Shown in pieces: positions 36,491 through 49,812 of a DNA stretch of 64,000 bases (position 1 is its first letter; the number at the start of each line of letters is the position of its first letter). Made by a program: the position numbers and the translations under genes. This stretch comes from Sclerodactyla briareus. Taxonomy: Eukaryota > Echinodermata > Holothuroidea > Dendrochirotida > Sclerodactylidae. The notes under the pieces are model-generated. The model was not told the origin of the DNA, did not search any database, and saw only the letters and a list, made by a program, of their open reading frames with translations. The DNA lies in the NCBI GenBank assembly GCA_026419785.1, contig JAODTK010003221.1:186001-250000 (forward strand). Reading direction: 5' to 3'.

Positions 36491-39289
36491 CCTCTAGTAA
36501 ATTGTGATTTGTCAATGGTCATGTATATATGCCAAACCCCCAGACCATATTTCACCCAATCTGAGTGCCGCGATGAGGCATAATCACCCATCGCAAAAGC
36601 TTGCATTCTGTCATCACGATGACACGGGGGGATCTGCGAATTCCTGTAATACAAAATCAATGTGAAAACTGTACTTTGCAAACACATGAACTGTATATTT
36701 TTCAGAGAGAGGGGGCATCTTTTTTAACCACTTCCTGGAAGCCCTTCAGTCCTTCAGTCCCTCCCGACCACGAGTGTCAGATTGTATTTCTGTCAGAGTG
36801 GTTCTCTGATCTGGGCTAAGTAGTAGGACCAAACAGTACGTGTATATAATTTAGACATGCAATTATAGCCATACGATTCACAATTCAGAAAAGAGAGAGC
36901 AGAGAAAACACATGTCACCGATTTTCCTTCCCCTCCCACCCTCTTTTTTTTCACCTCTAACCTGTACTCTTTAAGCAGCTTCACTGTTTTTATTAGGGTC
37001 AACCCCACATTGAATGAAACTTATGTATCAACATGTTTGAGTGAGGAATATGTCACTCTGATGACACTGACAGCCTGACAGGCCTCTGACATTAGAATGC
37101 TCCATCTGGGATGCAGGGCAAAGGCTCAAGTACCTATGGGAGGGCAAAAGTGGCGTTGATTTGCAGGTTGGATAAGTAATTGATTGTATTGATGTACCTG
37201 TACTGCCTCATTGAATAGAATTGCAGGCAACATGTCCTCATACATGTTGGCATGTTGTTGTGTTCTGTCAAAATGCCAAAGCAATTCTCTTCCATACGGT
37301 TAAGCTGCTGTCTCACAAAAGTTTTACTTAGGTATGGCTTGTGAATAGTTTGCGACTGAAATTTGCAAATACGCTAGAAAAAAATCCAACCATTTCGAAC
37401 AGTTGGGCCACACAATTGCAGAGGGTTATAAGACAATCTCACTATTTCAGGCCTCAGGTTCTCTGTGGTTTCTCACAACATCAATGATGAGTTATTGCTA
37501 ATATTTTGTGACTGTTTTGGTGTTTCATTTCTTGGCTGTTGAACTCCCCCCACACATGCTAGGTCGCTTGTTTATAGTGCATGTTATATTCAAAAACATT
37601 GCATTGCACGCAGCACTGTTCGACCAAGTACAATCTGTTAGAGGAGGTGAAACAAGACAATCTCAAAAAATAAATGTGCTGATGATCTTCTTGAAATACT
37701 AGATTTACTAGAATTACTAAAATTACTAATGCATTTATGCTTTGTTTTGCCACCATTTGTGTAAAAACAGAACCCAAGGGCTCAGTGATCCTTCAAGGGT
37801 ACTGAATGACTGAAGGGATGTTTTTTTGGTTCTTGGCTTAATAATGGGACTTTGAATTTGTGTAGACTGACCATAAGTGACCTTCGACTTACCAAAACAA
37901 CGATGCTCATCTATTCTTGTGGCAAACCCCTATGTGCCAACTATTTGGGTTAAGCCCCCATCACCCAATCTCCTCAGCCCCCCCCCCGAAAAAAAAACAG
38001 TTTGATGCTCGCAATTTATTGCGCTGAGTGTGCTTACCTTATACCACCAACAATATGCAGCCTCTTTAAAAAAGTCACCCGAAAACTAGTATTCTGATAC
38101 TCCTAACAGATACCAAGCTCACATAACACAAACAACTTGGTCTCGAAAATCGAAACAGTGAAGAGGATGAAAGTTCAAAAGTCTCAGAAAGTTGTAAATA
38201 GTCAATTTTAACTGCCAATTCCAGCAGCGACACAAGCGTGTCGGCTGACATAAACGGAATGGCGCTGTGACCACCTCTGGGCTAGGAAATTATGCCAGTT
38301 TCAGTAGGCTAGCCAGTGCCATACCTTTTTTTGGCCATATTATTGATGGTAAAGGTAAGTGCATCGCATATAAATTGCCAGGACAGGGGTTTTGGGACAT
38401 ATTATCACAGTCTACTTATTACGCAAATCTTATAGGCAATTCAGAGCATATATTTTGGCACCCAGAGGAGCGACAGTCCCATATGGTCCTCACAATGTCA
38501 GATAACTACATTAATACAGTCAGATGTGAAAAGGCAGCGGGTTTGTCATGCTCCCATGATTTAATGATGGATGCCTGTAAGCTCCATGCTCAGTCAAGCC
38601 TGGATTAATCTCATTAGCAGCAAAATGACATTTCAAGGGTGCATGCATTATTGTGCTGAGAACTAATTTGATGAGTGATTTGCCTGGTTCATCTTCTAAC
38701 TTACGAATCATGAAAGAAATTCATCCGAGGCATTGCAGTATGTTGATATCCATGGCCTACAGATAAGTGGTGGAGGAAAGTGATGTAGTGATGTGAATGT
38801 GATTGCCACTGAGTTACCCAATTCTTTCAGCTTGAGATATCTATATTTGCTTGCTGTTTTATCTATCTCTTTGTCTGTTTATCTGTTTGTAAAATGTTCA
38901 TTCTGTGATAGAGTGCAATTCCGAGTGCTCTTTTTAGAAACAAATTGCCCCCTTCAACTCACTATAAGTGCTACTTCAAGGACTTTTAGGTGCCACACAA
39001 TCAATATTGGTAATCATTAACTCATATTGGTAATGACTAACTGACGGAGATTGAGGCTTAAACAGAACATGGTGACTCATGAAATTGCAGCAGGGCTACA
39101 GGCTGGAGATCCTTCATTTCTTGCCACATAACAAGTTTTAACCATGTGATTCAACTGGCAATAACCACACAGTTGGAAAGCGCTATATTAGCATGCAGAT
39201 TATTATAATCATCAAAATTATTGATTTTTCCATTCTTCCCACAATTCCCCTAATTTTCTTGCAATGTGATGCAACCATTTTAGTTTAGG

Positions 39290-39650
39290 GAGCACAAAAA
39301 GGTGATTCTAATGGTGGTATTACTTTTGAGTCTGGGTTTTAAAATACAGAAAGGTCAAAGGTTGTTGAGAGCAAGATGAGCGAACATTTGAAAAATTGCA
39401 GAATACATATCTTACAAGTTAAGATGAATCATCATGGTACTTGGTCAGTGTTTCATTATTGACTAGCGGTTTTGTAGGAATTAGAGGGAAAATTTTTCCC
39501 AACTCAACTTTGTTTAGTATGCATGTAAAACATTTGTTAATGATGCATTTGTCTTTGTGGAACCAAATTGACCCTAGGAGGAGAAAACCGCACATAATTG
39601 TGCAGTTTGAGCTCCATCCCCATTGGTGCTCTTGTCATTGAATTGCCCCA
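39290..39650 (+). repeat. Fragment of a dispersed repeat (3' part)
   Basis: Ends in TGCAGTTTGAGCTCCATCCCCATTGGTGCTC. That closely resembles the end of the repeat at 48.2 kb (GCAGTTTGAGCTACAGCACCAGTGGTGCTC). Such GAGCTCCAGCRCCATTGGTGCTC endings recur in repeats of several marine invertebrates. Confidence 0.45.
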
Positions 39651-40617
39651 AAATGTGACTACCATACCATACTGTATCGTATTCATTCTGATGGAGCCGC
39701 ATGCCCTAAAAAAAACCCTGTGTTTTTTCCCTAAACTTCATGATGTTTGTGTTTCAATAGGTGTGCCGTGAAATCTAGGTTGGGGATCCAATTATTAAAA
39801 CCTGGAAATGAAATCATGCCTGATCAACCTGTTGTTATTAGGTGGATGACCTGTATTGTTTTACTTTCAACTGTCATCTCATGGCTAGTTTCTTATTAGG
39901 GCTTTCCAATTTTGTTAGGTTTCGATGCTATTGCAATTGGCAAAAGTGATGTCTGTTTGTGTTGAGGTTTTATTAGGGATAAACAATGTAAGGCATTGCC
40001 ATTTTTAACAAAAGAGAGGATACTTAGAAATTCTGAGGATGTACTCGATAGATGTATTTCCTGCATCTCAGCAGGAGGTTCTGCACCTGTGTTGCAGCAA
40101 TAAGTTATTAGAGTAATAGGCACCGTATGAAAGTCCTTGATTATAACAATCAAGGAAACTGTTATTAGTTCACGTTTCCAAGGGCTGTGTGTTGTTTTAC
40201 ACAGGATGTCCTTCAGAGTTATATGAGTGGGGTCAAGGGGCTATCATATCAACTGGAGAGGCAATGGGCAGGGGCGAAATGGCCTGGTGTGAGTTACACC
40301 AAATGACAGTCACTTGCATTTGTATGTGTAACATTGTACCAGCAACATACACTCTGTGTTACTCTTAAATCTTAGGTAGAGCAACATGGATAAGTGTCAG
40401 TATGTTTGCATGTAGTATCGATGCAAGGAGTGCAATCGCCTCCCAGCACGGGTTTTGGGGACTTTTTTTCCTTCTAGGCTATAGGTAGGTAGGGCGTCTG
40501 ATGCCAAAAGTTGCATGTGCCTCGCAGGTAGTCATAGCAGAGATACCAAAACACAACAAGCTGTTCATTCCCATATTCTACATTGCAGTGTCAACTACAG
40601 TATAGGAGGGATTTATG

Positions 40618-40672
40618 TATTAATTTATTTATTTATTTATTTATTATTTATTTATTTATTTGTTATTTAACA
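40618..40672 (+). repeat. TTTA microsatellite
   Basis: A (TTTA)n run of about twelve units with one short interruption. Non-coding. Confidence 0.9.
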
Positions 40673-42177
40673 CTTTTTACGTACATAATGGAGGGTACAA
40701 CTCAGTTAGCTAAGAAGCTTATCTAACCCAAGGTCCCATAAAAACATTGAAATGAAGATAGCTTAAGCTCTGATATTGACACATAATATGTACACATATG
40801 GTAATGAAATTGAATTGCCGCGGCTAGATTGGCCAACTGTGCAACATTCTTCCATAGGAATATGAGTGGGAAGGTGGCTGAGCGTGTTCAGGGCAAAATT
40901 CCATTGTTTTCCAAACAGAGTTTCTTGGCATCGGTGGTTTGTAGGGCTCGGTGAGGAGTGACTCAGGAAGAATGAGGGACTCGTCCCAGGGCCAGCATAT
41001 TTGGGTTACCAGACTGTGCATGTTACAGCCATATCTAACAGAGCTGTGGTAGGCTGGTGGACATAATGTAAACTGGGTGCGGTAAGCACAATATACTGTG
41101 TAAATTGTACCGCTGACCTGTACAGTGTGTGCTAGCTATCAGAATGTTCCATTCATATCAGCAAAGCTCCATTCCAAGCCAAACAACTCACCTTATTGGG
41201 ATTCAGTCAAAAGTTGCCACCTTTTGGTCCTCAATTCACTCTACTGTCCCTGAATTTTTTTTTTTTCTCGATGCTGTTTCCAAGATTGAGATCATTCTAC
41301 ACCTATCAGAAATACGTTGAAGAATTTGCGACTCTAAATTTTGTGGCTCTGAATATGATTCACTACTACAGACTCCTGATGTGTTTTCAGGATGTGTAAT
41401 GGTACTGAATATGAAAATGCTCCAACAGGCTAGAGTAATATGTAATACACAAACATATGAATATTGATACAAAAGTTGATCTCGGGAATTGGTACTGCTG
41501 TCATAATGGCTGCACTCATACTGTTTTCGGGAGAAATATTGACTCTGACCTGCTGTAAAAAAAATATAAAAACAAATTCTTGAATTTATGACTTTCTTCA
41601 TCTTGCAGCTGAAGCTTTATTGCATGAATATTAAAATAAAAATTATTATGACACATACATACAACTATAATAAAGACGAGGGGGTTTTTCCTCAAATTTA
41701 ACACCTGCAGCAAATGCAAGATGAGAGCAACGACACTTGATTGAGGTCCTGGCTTAAAAGGGGGATTGAACTATATGTTACCGCCTTGCAGGTCCTGCAC
41801 CTAGTTCATCACTATTATGCGATCCGTTGTCATAATTGCATACCATGCTGCCCTCGTTAGATCGAACCACGCAGATACCCCACAGAGCCTGGCCGAAGAA
41901 GCAGACTTTGGCACATATTTATCATCTCGTCTAAGGGTCATGGACTATGCCATAGTAGCCCCTGAGTCTGATGGACTCATTTCTAGGGCACATTTCTACG
42001 CTTACTTTTCGAAATAGCACCCTGCTATCAACTGTTTGACCCTGTTTCATCATTGGTCCGGTATATAGGATGATAATGGGGGGGAGGAGCAATATGTATG
42101 GTGATTTGTTACCGTTCTGGCTTAGGGCCACCTAGAGATGTTTCTTGACTAACTTCCCCTAAGGTCGTCAGCAGTTT

Positions 42178-42880
42178 TTTAGCTCAAACCAGCTATGTCT
42201 GGTTTGAGCTCTTGGTATCCGCAAATTTCCTTGCCTATCGTCCTGTGTGTCTGTGTGTGCCCAATTGACTCTGGCGTTTTTTTTACTTTTGGCTGCCAAT
42301 TTCAACTTGTTTGATGTTGACCAAAATTGAACGTAATGATCATTGACCACTAGTACTTTCTGACCTTGTGAATGTCACGGTCAAAGGTCTTAAGGCTCAC
42401 AATTGGCAAGTTTGTTCAAAATTACAAAATGTTATTTCTCCTACAAAAAGAAGCATTAGATTGTCTCTGTCTCGCAAACTTCAGTCATAATGTTCATTGG
42501 GTAGGGCTCCTTTCAGATTGTACCAAGATTTTGATGGAACGTCATCTAATGCCATTAGAGTTTGAAAACAGTAACCTGGTAAAAAGAAAATATCATAGCC
42601 CCTAAACATTTCATACTTTGATGAATTTTGACCGAACTTGGAAACAAGGTTCCTTGACCCGCCCTGGGAAAAAAAAACTTTGCCTTTGAATGTCAAGGTC
42701 AAAGGTTATAAAGAGGAATGAGGGACTTTTTTGTCTAAATCTCAAAATGCATTTTTGCTATGAAGGGGATTGGACTGTTCTCAATTTGCATTCTAATGTT
42801 TTCTCAAAAGTGCTTCTTCATGACCTGTTCACAAAATTACATGTCATGTTATCTGATGTAGTTTAAGTTGAATCCATGAA
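42178..42880 (+). repeat. Dispersed repeat beginning with a perfect hairpin
   Basis: Begins with AGCTCAAACCAG at 42181-42192 and its exact inverse CTGGTTTGAGCT at 42199-42210. It is followed by CTGTGTGTCTGTGTGTGCCC and blocks of GACCTTGnnnnTCACGGTCAAAGGT type. The middle part (ATAATGTTCATTGGG...GCTCCTTTCAGATTGT...) is related to 47640-47720. A worn copy of the hairpin is at about 8238-8266. Confidence 0.6.
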
Positions 42881-45800
42881 AAGTACATGTTTCCCGTGAT
42901 CCTTTTCATTTCTCCCCTAATTCACTCGGAATCTGCACCGCAATCTATGCTGCGTTCTTTCGGACCTCGTATATACCGTATATACCAGGTAGAGTGGACA
43001 AAAACTGCGTGGGTTTGTTTATTGTGTCCATCCTTTGGAAGCATGTACGCTTGTTATTCACTCTATCTGGTAAGTATCCAAGTCACCACTTCGAAAGAAC
43101 GCACCATAAAGATCTGACCTTGCAATATCTAGCTGTATAGTATACACTGGGTAGTCCCGGACACCTGGTGAAAAGCGGACACTGTTTTTTCGATCGGACG
43201 TTACCTTACAACAGATAATAGAACTTTCGCGACTAACAGGGGAGAATATTAATCCCGCTAAATGGCCGATTACGCGTGAGTACTTACACAAAATGGCCGA
43301 ATGATGGATTCGACTCGCTTTTGACAGTGGACCTCATCGTACATATGTTGTGTCAAGTTTCATATCGCTGGTTGTATGTTAACTGCTCTGGACATCATTC
43401 GTTACGTACTGCATTAGTATGTCCGGCTTTCTAGCCAGGTTCTAGATCGGATGTCAGCGCGGGACGGCCTGGGAATCTTGAAATCCACCTTAATTCATGA
43501 TTTTGAAAAGTCGATCGATCATCATATGCTGTACAACAACCTACTTGACTATTTGTGTGCGTTTCCTCTGTATTTTGGGCGATTTGGAATCTAGAAAAAT
43601 TGACAAAAGAATACCCTTAATGGCCGTCCACTGCCAGGTAACTCCTTATATTACTGACGCCCCATACGTACACGCCGAGTGACGATCGCCCTTCACTCGA
43701 AAGTGACATTGATATTTCTGTTCTATGACATAATCATGTAATACTCCTTCTAATCGTGAGATGTGAATTACAGAGAAATCGTTAACAATATATTATTGAA
43801 ACACAAGGATTTTTGGAGAAAATTTGGCAGCGAAGGTTGGGCCCCCACCCAGATTGTTTTGTACTTCTTAGCGTTGAACGATAAGCCTTATAATACTGTT
43901 AGTACAGGCCTAACATTAACGATTACTAACAGCACACTCAATAGCCTACAACCCGTGTGGTTGACGCGGGTGAGCATCGAATGGTCTGATATTCTTTTCT
44001 GCGTGAATTTTCTAACTACCATGTTATACTCAGAAGTTTGGTCAGATCGGATCCCAGACAATTGTAAAATTTATACATCCTATCAGCAGTTTCCTTAACT
44101 TGTTGGCTCATGAAGTATGTTTTTCCTCGTCCTTTTGTCGTAATTTACTTCGTATTGATTTATACAGGCTAGGTCAACCCTCCATAAACTAGTGGCCCTG
44201 GTCCGATCTTCGTAAGTGATTACAATCGCCACTCGTCAAAAAGTGACAAATAATGTCAGCCTTTCTTCGCCCTCCCTTTTAAAATTTAGGCCTAATTGTA
44301 GTGTAAATTTAGGACTTCCCATCCACTACCGAGGTCTTCTTCTCAGTTGATATGGTGACACATCCAAAAGCAGACATTTTTTTTTAGCCTGACGTTCGGA
44401 TACATTCAAGCATACTAGATTGTTCTATCAGAATGCAGCAAAACAGGGAGGAATGTGTGGTCAAGGACTGCAATTTTATATGACCTGTTGGTAGATGAAT
44501 CTTCGCAGCCTCCTACAAGTAGACATAAGTAAGCGCATGCAAGTAGAGATATCTCCATCACAGAACGGAGTCTGAATAGCCAATTTTGTATGAGTATACG
44601 GAGTGGGGTTGAGTAAGATCTGATTAGATTTTGGGTAAAAATTCACATATTTGGTAGGGTTATCTAGCCTTTTTTGTACTTATTGTTCAAGGTCTTAGCA
44701 AGTTACAGATGAAACCTATAGTGATAGTTTTTATTGATTACATAAGTTCAGGAAAATGATTGTAAATTTACTGATTATGTTTCGGCATAAATATGCTAAT
44801 TTAAGTTGTCTAACTGGTTAACCTCCAGTCCCAAAAATTTTAGTTAAACAAAGATCCTAAGGTCAGTGGACGCCATTCAATGATCTAATTGCGTAATGTC
44901 CACAAATCTCTGAAACTGGTGATTAGGTTCACTTTTAGGTTCCATTCCATGGATTCAGTATCAAGATTTATTCGGACGGGAAGAATGATTTCTATGTGTG
45001 ATTTTGTGTGGTATCGCGGTTGAGTGAACACGAACCTGATTTTTTGGGTACAGATTTGACTAATACAGCTGCATAATAGCCTATTTATGTAATTTATTGT
45101 TTTTTAGGCCATTAGCAAGATTATTCTCATTGTTCACATGTGTTTCTTCAGGAATGACTTTGGAAGCCATTGAAAACTGATACCCGAGTGTTGATTCTTG
45201 ATGTAACATGAGTCTCAGTAATGTGGCAGTGTAAAGTGATCGCACTGATTGCTCATCCAGTTACTGGTTTATGCTTGATCATTCTGATGAGAAATCGTAT
45301 GATGAAGAATCTATCATACATGACTTGGGAAACTATTTCAGCGTTGGAGCGTCCCTTCACTCAACTTTATTAAAGGGTAATCAACGCAATTTACTAGCCC
45401 AAGTATGCTAGCTGCTAAAAGCAGACAATATGAAGAAGCCGTACCTGAAATAGAGGGGGGCTATAACTCTTAGTATATACCACAATCGAATATTACCATT
45501 GTGTCTCCAGGACTTTGTTTGACAAATCTCCAAAAAGAGATTGACACATCAGCTCATTACGATCCACCCCCCCCGGGTGAACACGACACCTCCGTACAGC
45601 AAACAACGTGTTATGGGATGAACCCGACAGAAATCACACCCCCCTGACCACAGTACCCGCATTCCGCGAAAGATTCGCCCCGTATTTGGGGGTGTTATAT
45701 TCATATGTCAGAAGACTTTTCAATTATATACTTCTACAATATTGAAATGAGAATTTTCTGGAGAATAGGAAGACACAAAAGAAAACCCAAGGGGTGAAAA

Positions 45801-47429
45801 ACACAAAAAAACAGAAAAAACCACAAAAAAATTATACGATTTGAAGCCTATAATGGCCACCGAACCAACTGTTTTAGCTCTGCACAGGCGTATTGTGGTC
45901 TGTTTGGTATCCCCGCATGAGTTTGAATGTTCGGAAGGGATCCATCTAATGTATGCCAAAACTAGGATGGAGGTTGTCTAAGCAATTCCTAATCAGATCA
46001 TTCAAGTAAATCTCCCGAGGCCACGGCCGTTTTCCCTATTTAGGATAAAAAAAAATGGGCAATCAATTTCGACGTTGCATCGACCACTAGTCCCGCCCAT
46101 GATTCGTCGGACAGCGAGCGGAAGATAGGCTTGCTCGAGGTGATCAAGTCAAGTGCATACCATGCCCTTGGCTATATAGAGTGGGACATATTCGGATTGC
46201 CTACCAATAGTGGGATGACAAAGCACAATAATATGCTGCAAATTCCATCGTCAAGATACACTAATTACCGACAGCCTCCAGGATTGGGGACACCACTAGC
46301 CGCTATTGCAGGAAGCTATCGAGAAGCTGTTTGTAATAGAGAAAACACCGATGGGTAGAGAGTTCATATAGTACACATGAATGAATGAGGATGATACGAG
46401 AGAACAAAATCAAAACTCTGTTTCAACAGGCCGAATGAACGAATGAAATATTTCTTGGAAAAGTTATGCAGTGAACAACGAAACGGAAAATCGTGAACGG
46501 CTGGTACGCGGTCTTCAGCTCAAAGGACTTGTCAGCAATCGAAGTATGGAATGGGCCGCCTAAAGGGCTGTTCACATGTGTGCGATACGATGAAGATAAT
46601 TTATCGGATGTCGAGTTAGAAATCATTTTAACTTTGATCGTATGATAAATTTATTGGATGCGATAATTGGGCAATGCAGTGCTAAAACTGACACCAATTC
46701 TGCCAAAGAGTCTATGGAACGCCCAACAGGCTGTGGGGGACGGGAAGTGAAAGTGAAGTCAAAGCTCCTTCGTCGTTGGACTTAGTGCATTTGTTCGCCC
46801 TTACAAATTAGGAGGAGTTCCGATGTGGGGGTTCACCACACCCACTCTACAGGACAGCCATCTTGGATTATCACAGACTGAATGATAGTGTATACACAAG
46901 AACTCCCTAGTGCCTGAACAGATACATATGAAATTCGGCACACATGATCGTTCTTCTGATGGAAAAAATCTTGAATAAGTAAAAAAGGTTGAACGGCACC
47001 CAACCGCTCTGATCAGCCATTTATTGCACAAAGATACTCCGTTACCACTTCAGATCCACCGACTTGTATGGTAGGTTGACTGCAATCATAAATGGTAAGT
47101 TCATTGATTATAATTGTCATGAAGCAGGGTTCTGACATTTTGGACTTTCGGCAAAACTGAGTTTACACTGATTTCCAACTGAGAGCCCACAGTTAAAATC
47201 ATGCCAAATGCCTTACAAATTTGATGCAAACTGTGCTGAGAAAACAGTTCAGAATTAAAGCCCTAGTAGGTACCTTCCAGGCTCTACAAGAAGTATGAGA
47301 CCGAAGCCCATTTTGAGCCCGAAAGCCCATCAGTGCCATTCACGCAAATGTTTCTCCCTCTACCGTGCTGAGGTTAATCATATGAGGGACTTAGCCATAC
47401 CAATTGGCTAATTGAATTTCAATCCAGGA

Positions 47430-48245
47430 CCCACTTGGGGCCATACTGCCTATTTAACTCTATCCAGGTGTAGCAATTGTTTTATGGACCCCCAAACAGT
47501 CATTCTGTGACAGATGTCAACCAAACTTGGACAAACTGTTAATCGACCATGAGAGATTGGTGCCTGGTGAAGGTCAGAGGCAATATAGGCCATTATTGTA
47601 TTAATATTTCAAAATGTATTCTCTCCTACCCACGTACATTAATTTTCTTGAAACTGTGTCATAATGTTCTATGGGAGGTGCTTCTTTTCAGCTTGTTTGC
47701 AGATTTGGATACATTATCATATTAGTGTTGTTAGAATTGAAAGCACGTAACATCTGATTGAAAAAAGGAAAATAGTAATTCTTTGACGGATGTTGACCAA
47801 ATTGACCAATGTTCATTGACTCTTGTGATGTCTGAGGTCAACATCAGAGGTCATTAAGGGGCACAATATTGCCATGGTGGAATGCTTTTTTTTCTCTTAA
47901 TTCGGCTTTCTCTGGAATGTTGACTAAAGTGAGTAACAATGTTCATTGAATGCTAAGAAACTGTCTTGCGCCAATGAAGATCATTGTCAAAAGCACAAGG
48001 AGCCATTGTTTTCGGATTCCTACTCCACTTTCTCATTGAATGTTGACCTAAAGTGAGTAAACCTGTTCATTGACTGCTAGAACGTTCGCCCATATGAAGA
48101 TCATTGTAAAAAGCACAATAAGCCGTTGCTTCAGACTGCCTCCTTGGCCTCCTCATAACCTTGAAACATAAGCCCAACGTACATTCGTCTTCGTACATTT
48201 GGGCAGTTTGAGCTACAGCACCAGTGGTGCTCGTTTTACTGTTGA
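47430..48245 (+). repeat. Dispersed repeat, same family as 42178-42880, 3' end intact
   Basis: Shares TCATAATGTTCnnTGGGnGGTGCTnCTTTCAG with the 42-kb copy and has several internal AAAGTGAGTAA...TGTTCATTGA(C)TGCTA units near 47930, 48055 and 48075. It ends in GCAGTTTGAGCTACAGCACC and AGTGGTGCTCG. The endings of the two copies together define an element of roughly 0.8-1 kb that opens with AGCTCAAACC and closes with GnGCTC. Confidence 0.55.
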
Positions 48246-49812
48246 GCTCACAGAGCAGAGCTTGGTGTGAGTATCAATGGAAGTGAATGAAAACTGAAAG
48301 TCAGAATTGTTCCACAGGAGTTTTACTACAGTTCTCTACATTTCTTTCCTTAATCCTATAGAGCAGGGTCATTCGAGCGTGAAAATGAACAAAGGTGAAC
48401 AATTTCATTCCTTTTACATCTAAAAAACTCTGTATGACATGTGTAACTATCTTTTACCATCACATTGCTTGTGAGGCCACCCCCCCTGTGTGGGAAATGG
48501 ACGTCAAAATGTGCAGAAACGTCTCCCCTCTCCTTCCTGACTTCACCAGTGCCCACTTGACCTTCTTGGGCAATGTCACAGTTTCCACATGGGCCTCGTG
48601 CCCCCATCCAGATGCATATGACCAGTTCTGTCATCCCATATCCTGTGTCGGCGGGCCCCTGCATGACATGGAGTTTTCTTCAACCTCTGAGGTGGGCAGA
48701 CAGGAAGTTGTGTCCCCCCACCGCATATGTCATCAAATTTAATGCTAATTCATCAATGAATCCAGCCATGATAATAAATCCAACGGGCCATGTCAAATTA
48801 AAACATCAAATCACATTCAGCCCCTCACGAGGCACTTTCCAAATATAAGTTGACTCCAATAAGTGACAATCAATGATGTTACACTCAGAGAGCATTTCCT
48901 ACATGATACGGATTCATGACATTCTGTTACTCGCCATTACTCAAACAAATCATGCGGTCTGGGACCGAGCTGCAAAGCCAACATATGGGATTCCTATGTA
49001 TACACGTGCATATAAAAAAGAAAAATTTGCGAAAGTAGCTGTATGGATCATGTACAGCAGAGTGATCTCGACTTTTATCACCCCCTCTGTATGTAGGAGC
49101 TCTGCTTAGGTACAGGGAGGGAAGGGGGAGATGGGGAAATTACAACAAGATTAACAGTGACTGTTCAGGCATTTCAGCGCTGGCATGCTGTTGTTTGCAT
49201 TGCCAGGTTAATGATCTTTTCAGAATTTTGATGGGTGTGGCTTGCATACAGGTAGGTACGGTGATGTTTGTTATGCAAATTGTGTGTTCATGGGGGCACT
49301 AGAAATATTACACGCGGTTGGTAGATTAGATTCAGACATAATCAACAAAACCGAATTGAATACGAACTCGCCCAAAATAATGAAACATTCCAGTTAACCC
49401 TTAATGCCAAAAGTGCTAAATTTTGATTTATTTGTCACGTTGAGTGGCTGAACTTGTATGTAACCAAATTTGCAATCTGCAATAATATACGTTTCACAAA
49501 ATAAGTGAAGAGCAAACCTGTTGGGTAATTTGCCAGAGAGAAAACACTAGCTGAACTGTTGCTATAAATATATAACAGAACGTTGCAACAGTACTTTTAT
49601 TTCAATGTCATTTGACACCAGGTGCTGCAAACCACTTTGGAAACCGTGTTACAAACAAGGATTAGATGGGATATGAATAATAAAACCTCAGAATGGTCCA
49701 CAAGATCAAGGAATAATTTCTTTTATTCCTTATCGAATACCCAGCCTCTTTACATTGTATGCCATGTGGCATATCTCAATAATTGTAAAATAAATTATTC
49801 GAAACACTCCTG

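Noticed and set aside
35776-36507. The longest open frame in the window, 243 codons, Pro-rich C-terminus
   Set aside because: It begins in dispersed repeat copy A and ends in the 19-bp minisatellite. The Pro/Leu pattern is the translated minisatellite; no domain or splice context.
36207-36687. Gly/Trp-rich minus-strand frames over the minisatellite
   Set aside because: Mirror image of the C-rich minisatellite; the periodic GRQSWVGKAEL pattern follows from the 19-bp unit, not from protein selection.
41817-42017. Possible exon for the missing YHYLNQSG loop (frame with AYHAALVRSN...EEADFG)
   Set aside because: Right place and vaguely similar pattern, but too few identical residues and no clear splice edges. 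I could not support it.
48395-48742. 115-codon + strand frame with overlapping minus-strand frame
   Set aside because: Neither translation resembles a protein I know; overlapping frames of similar length on both strands suggest chance.
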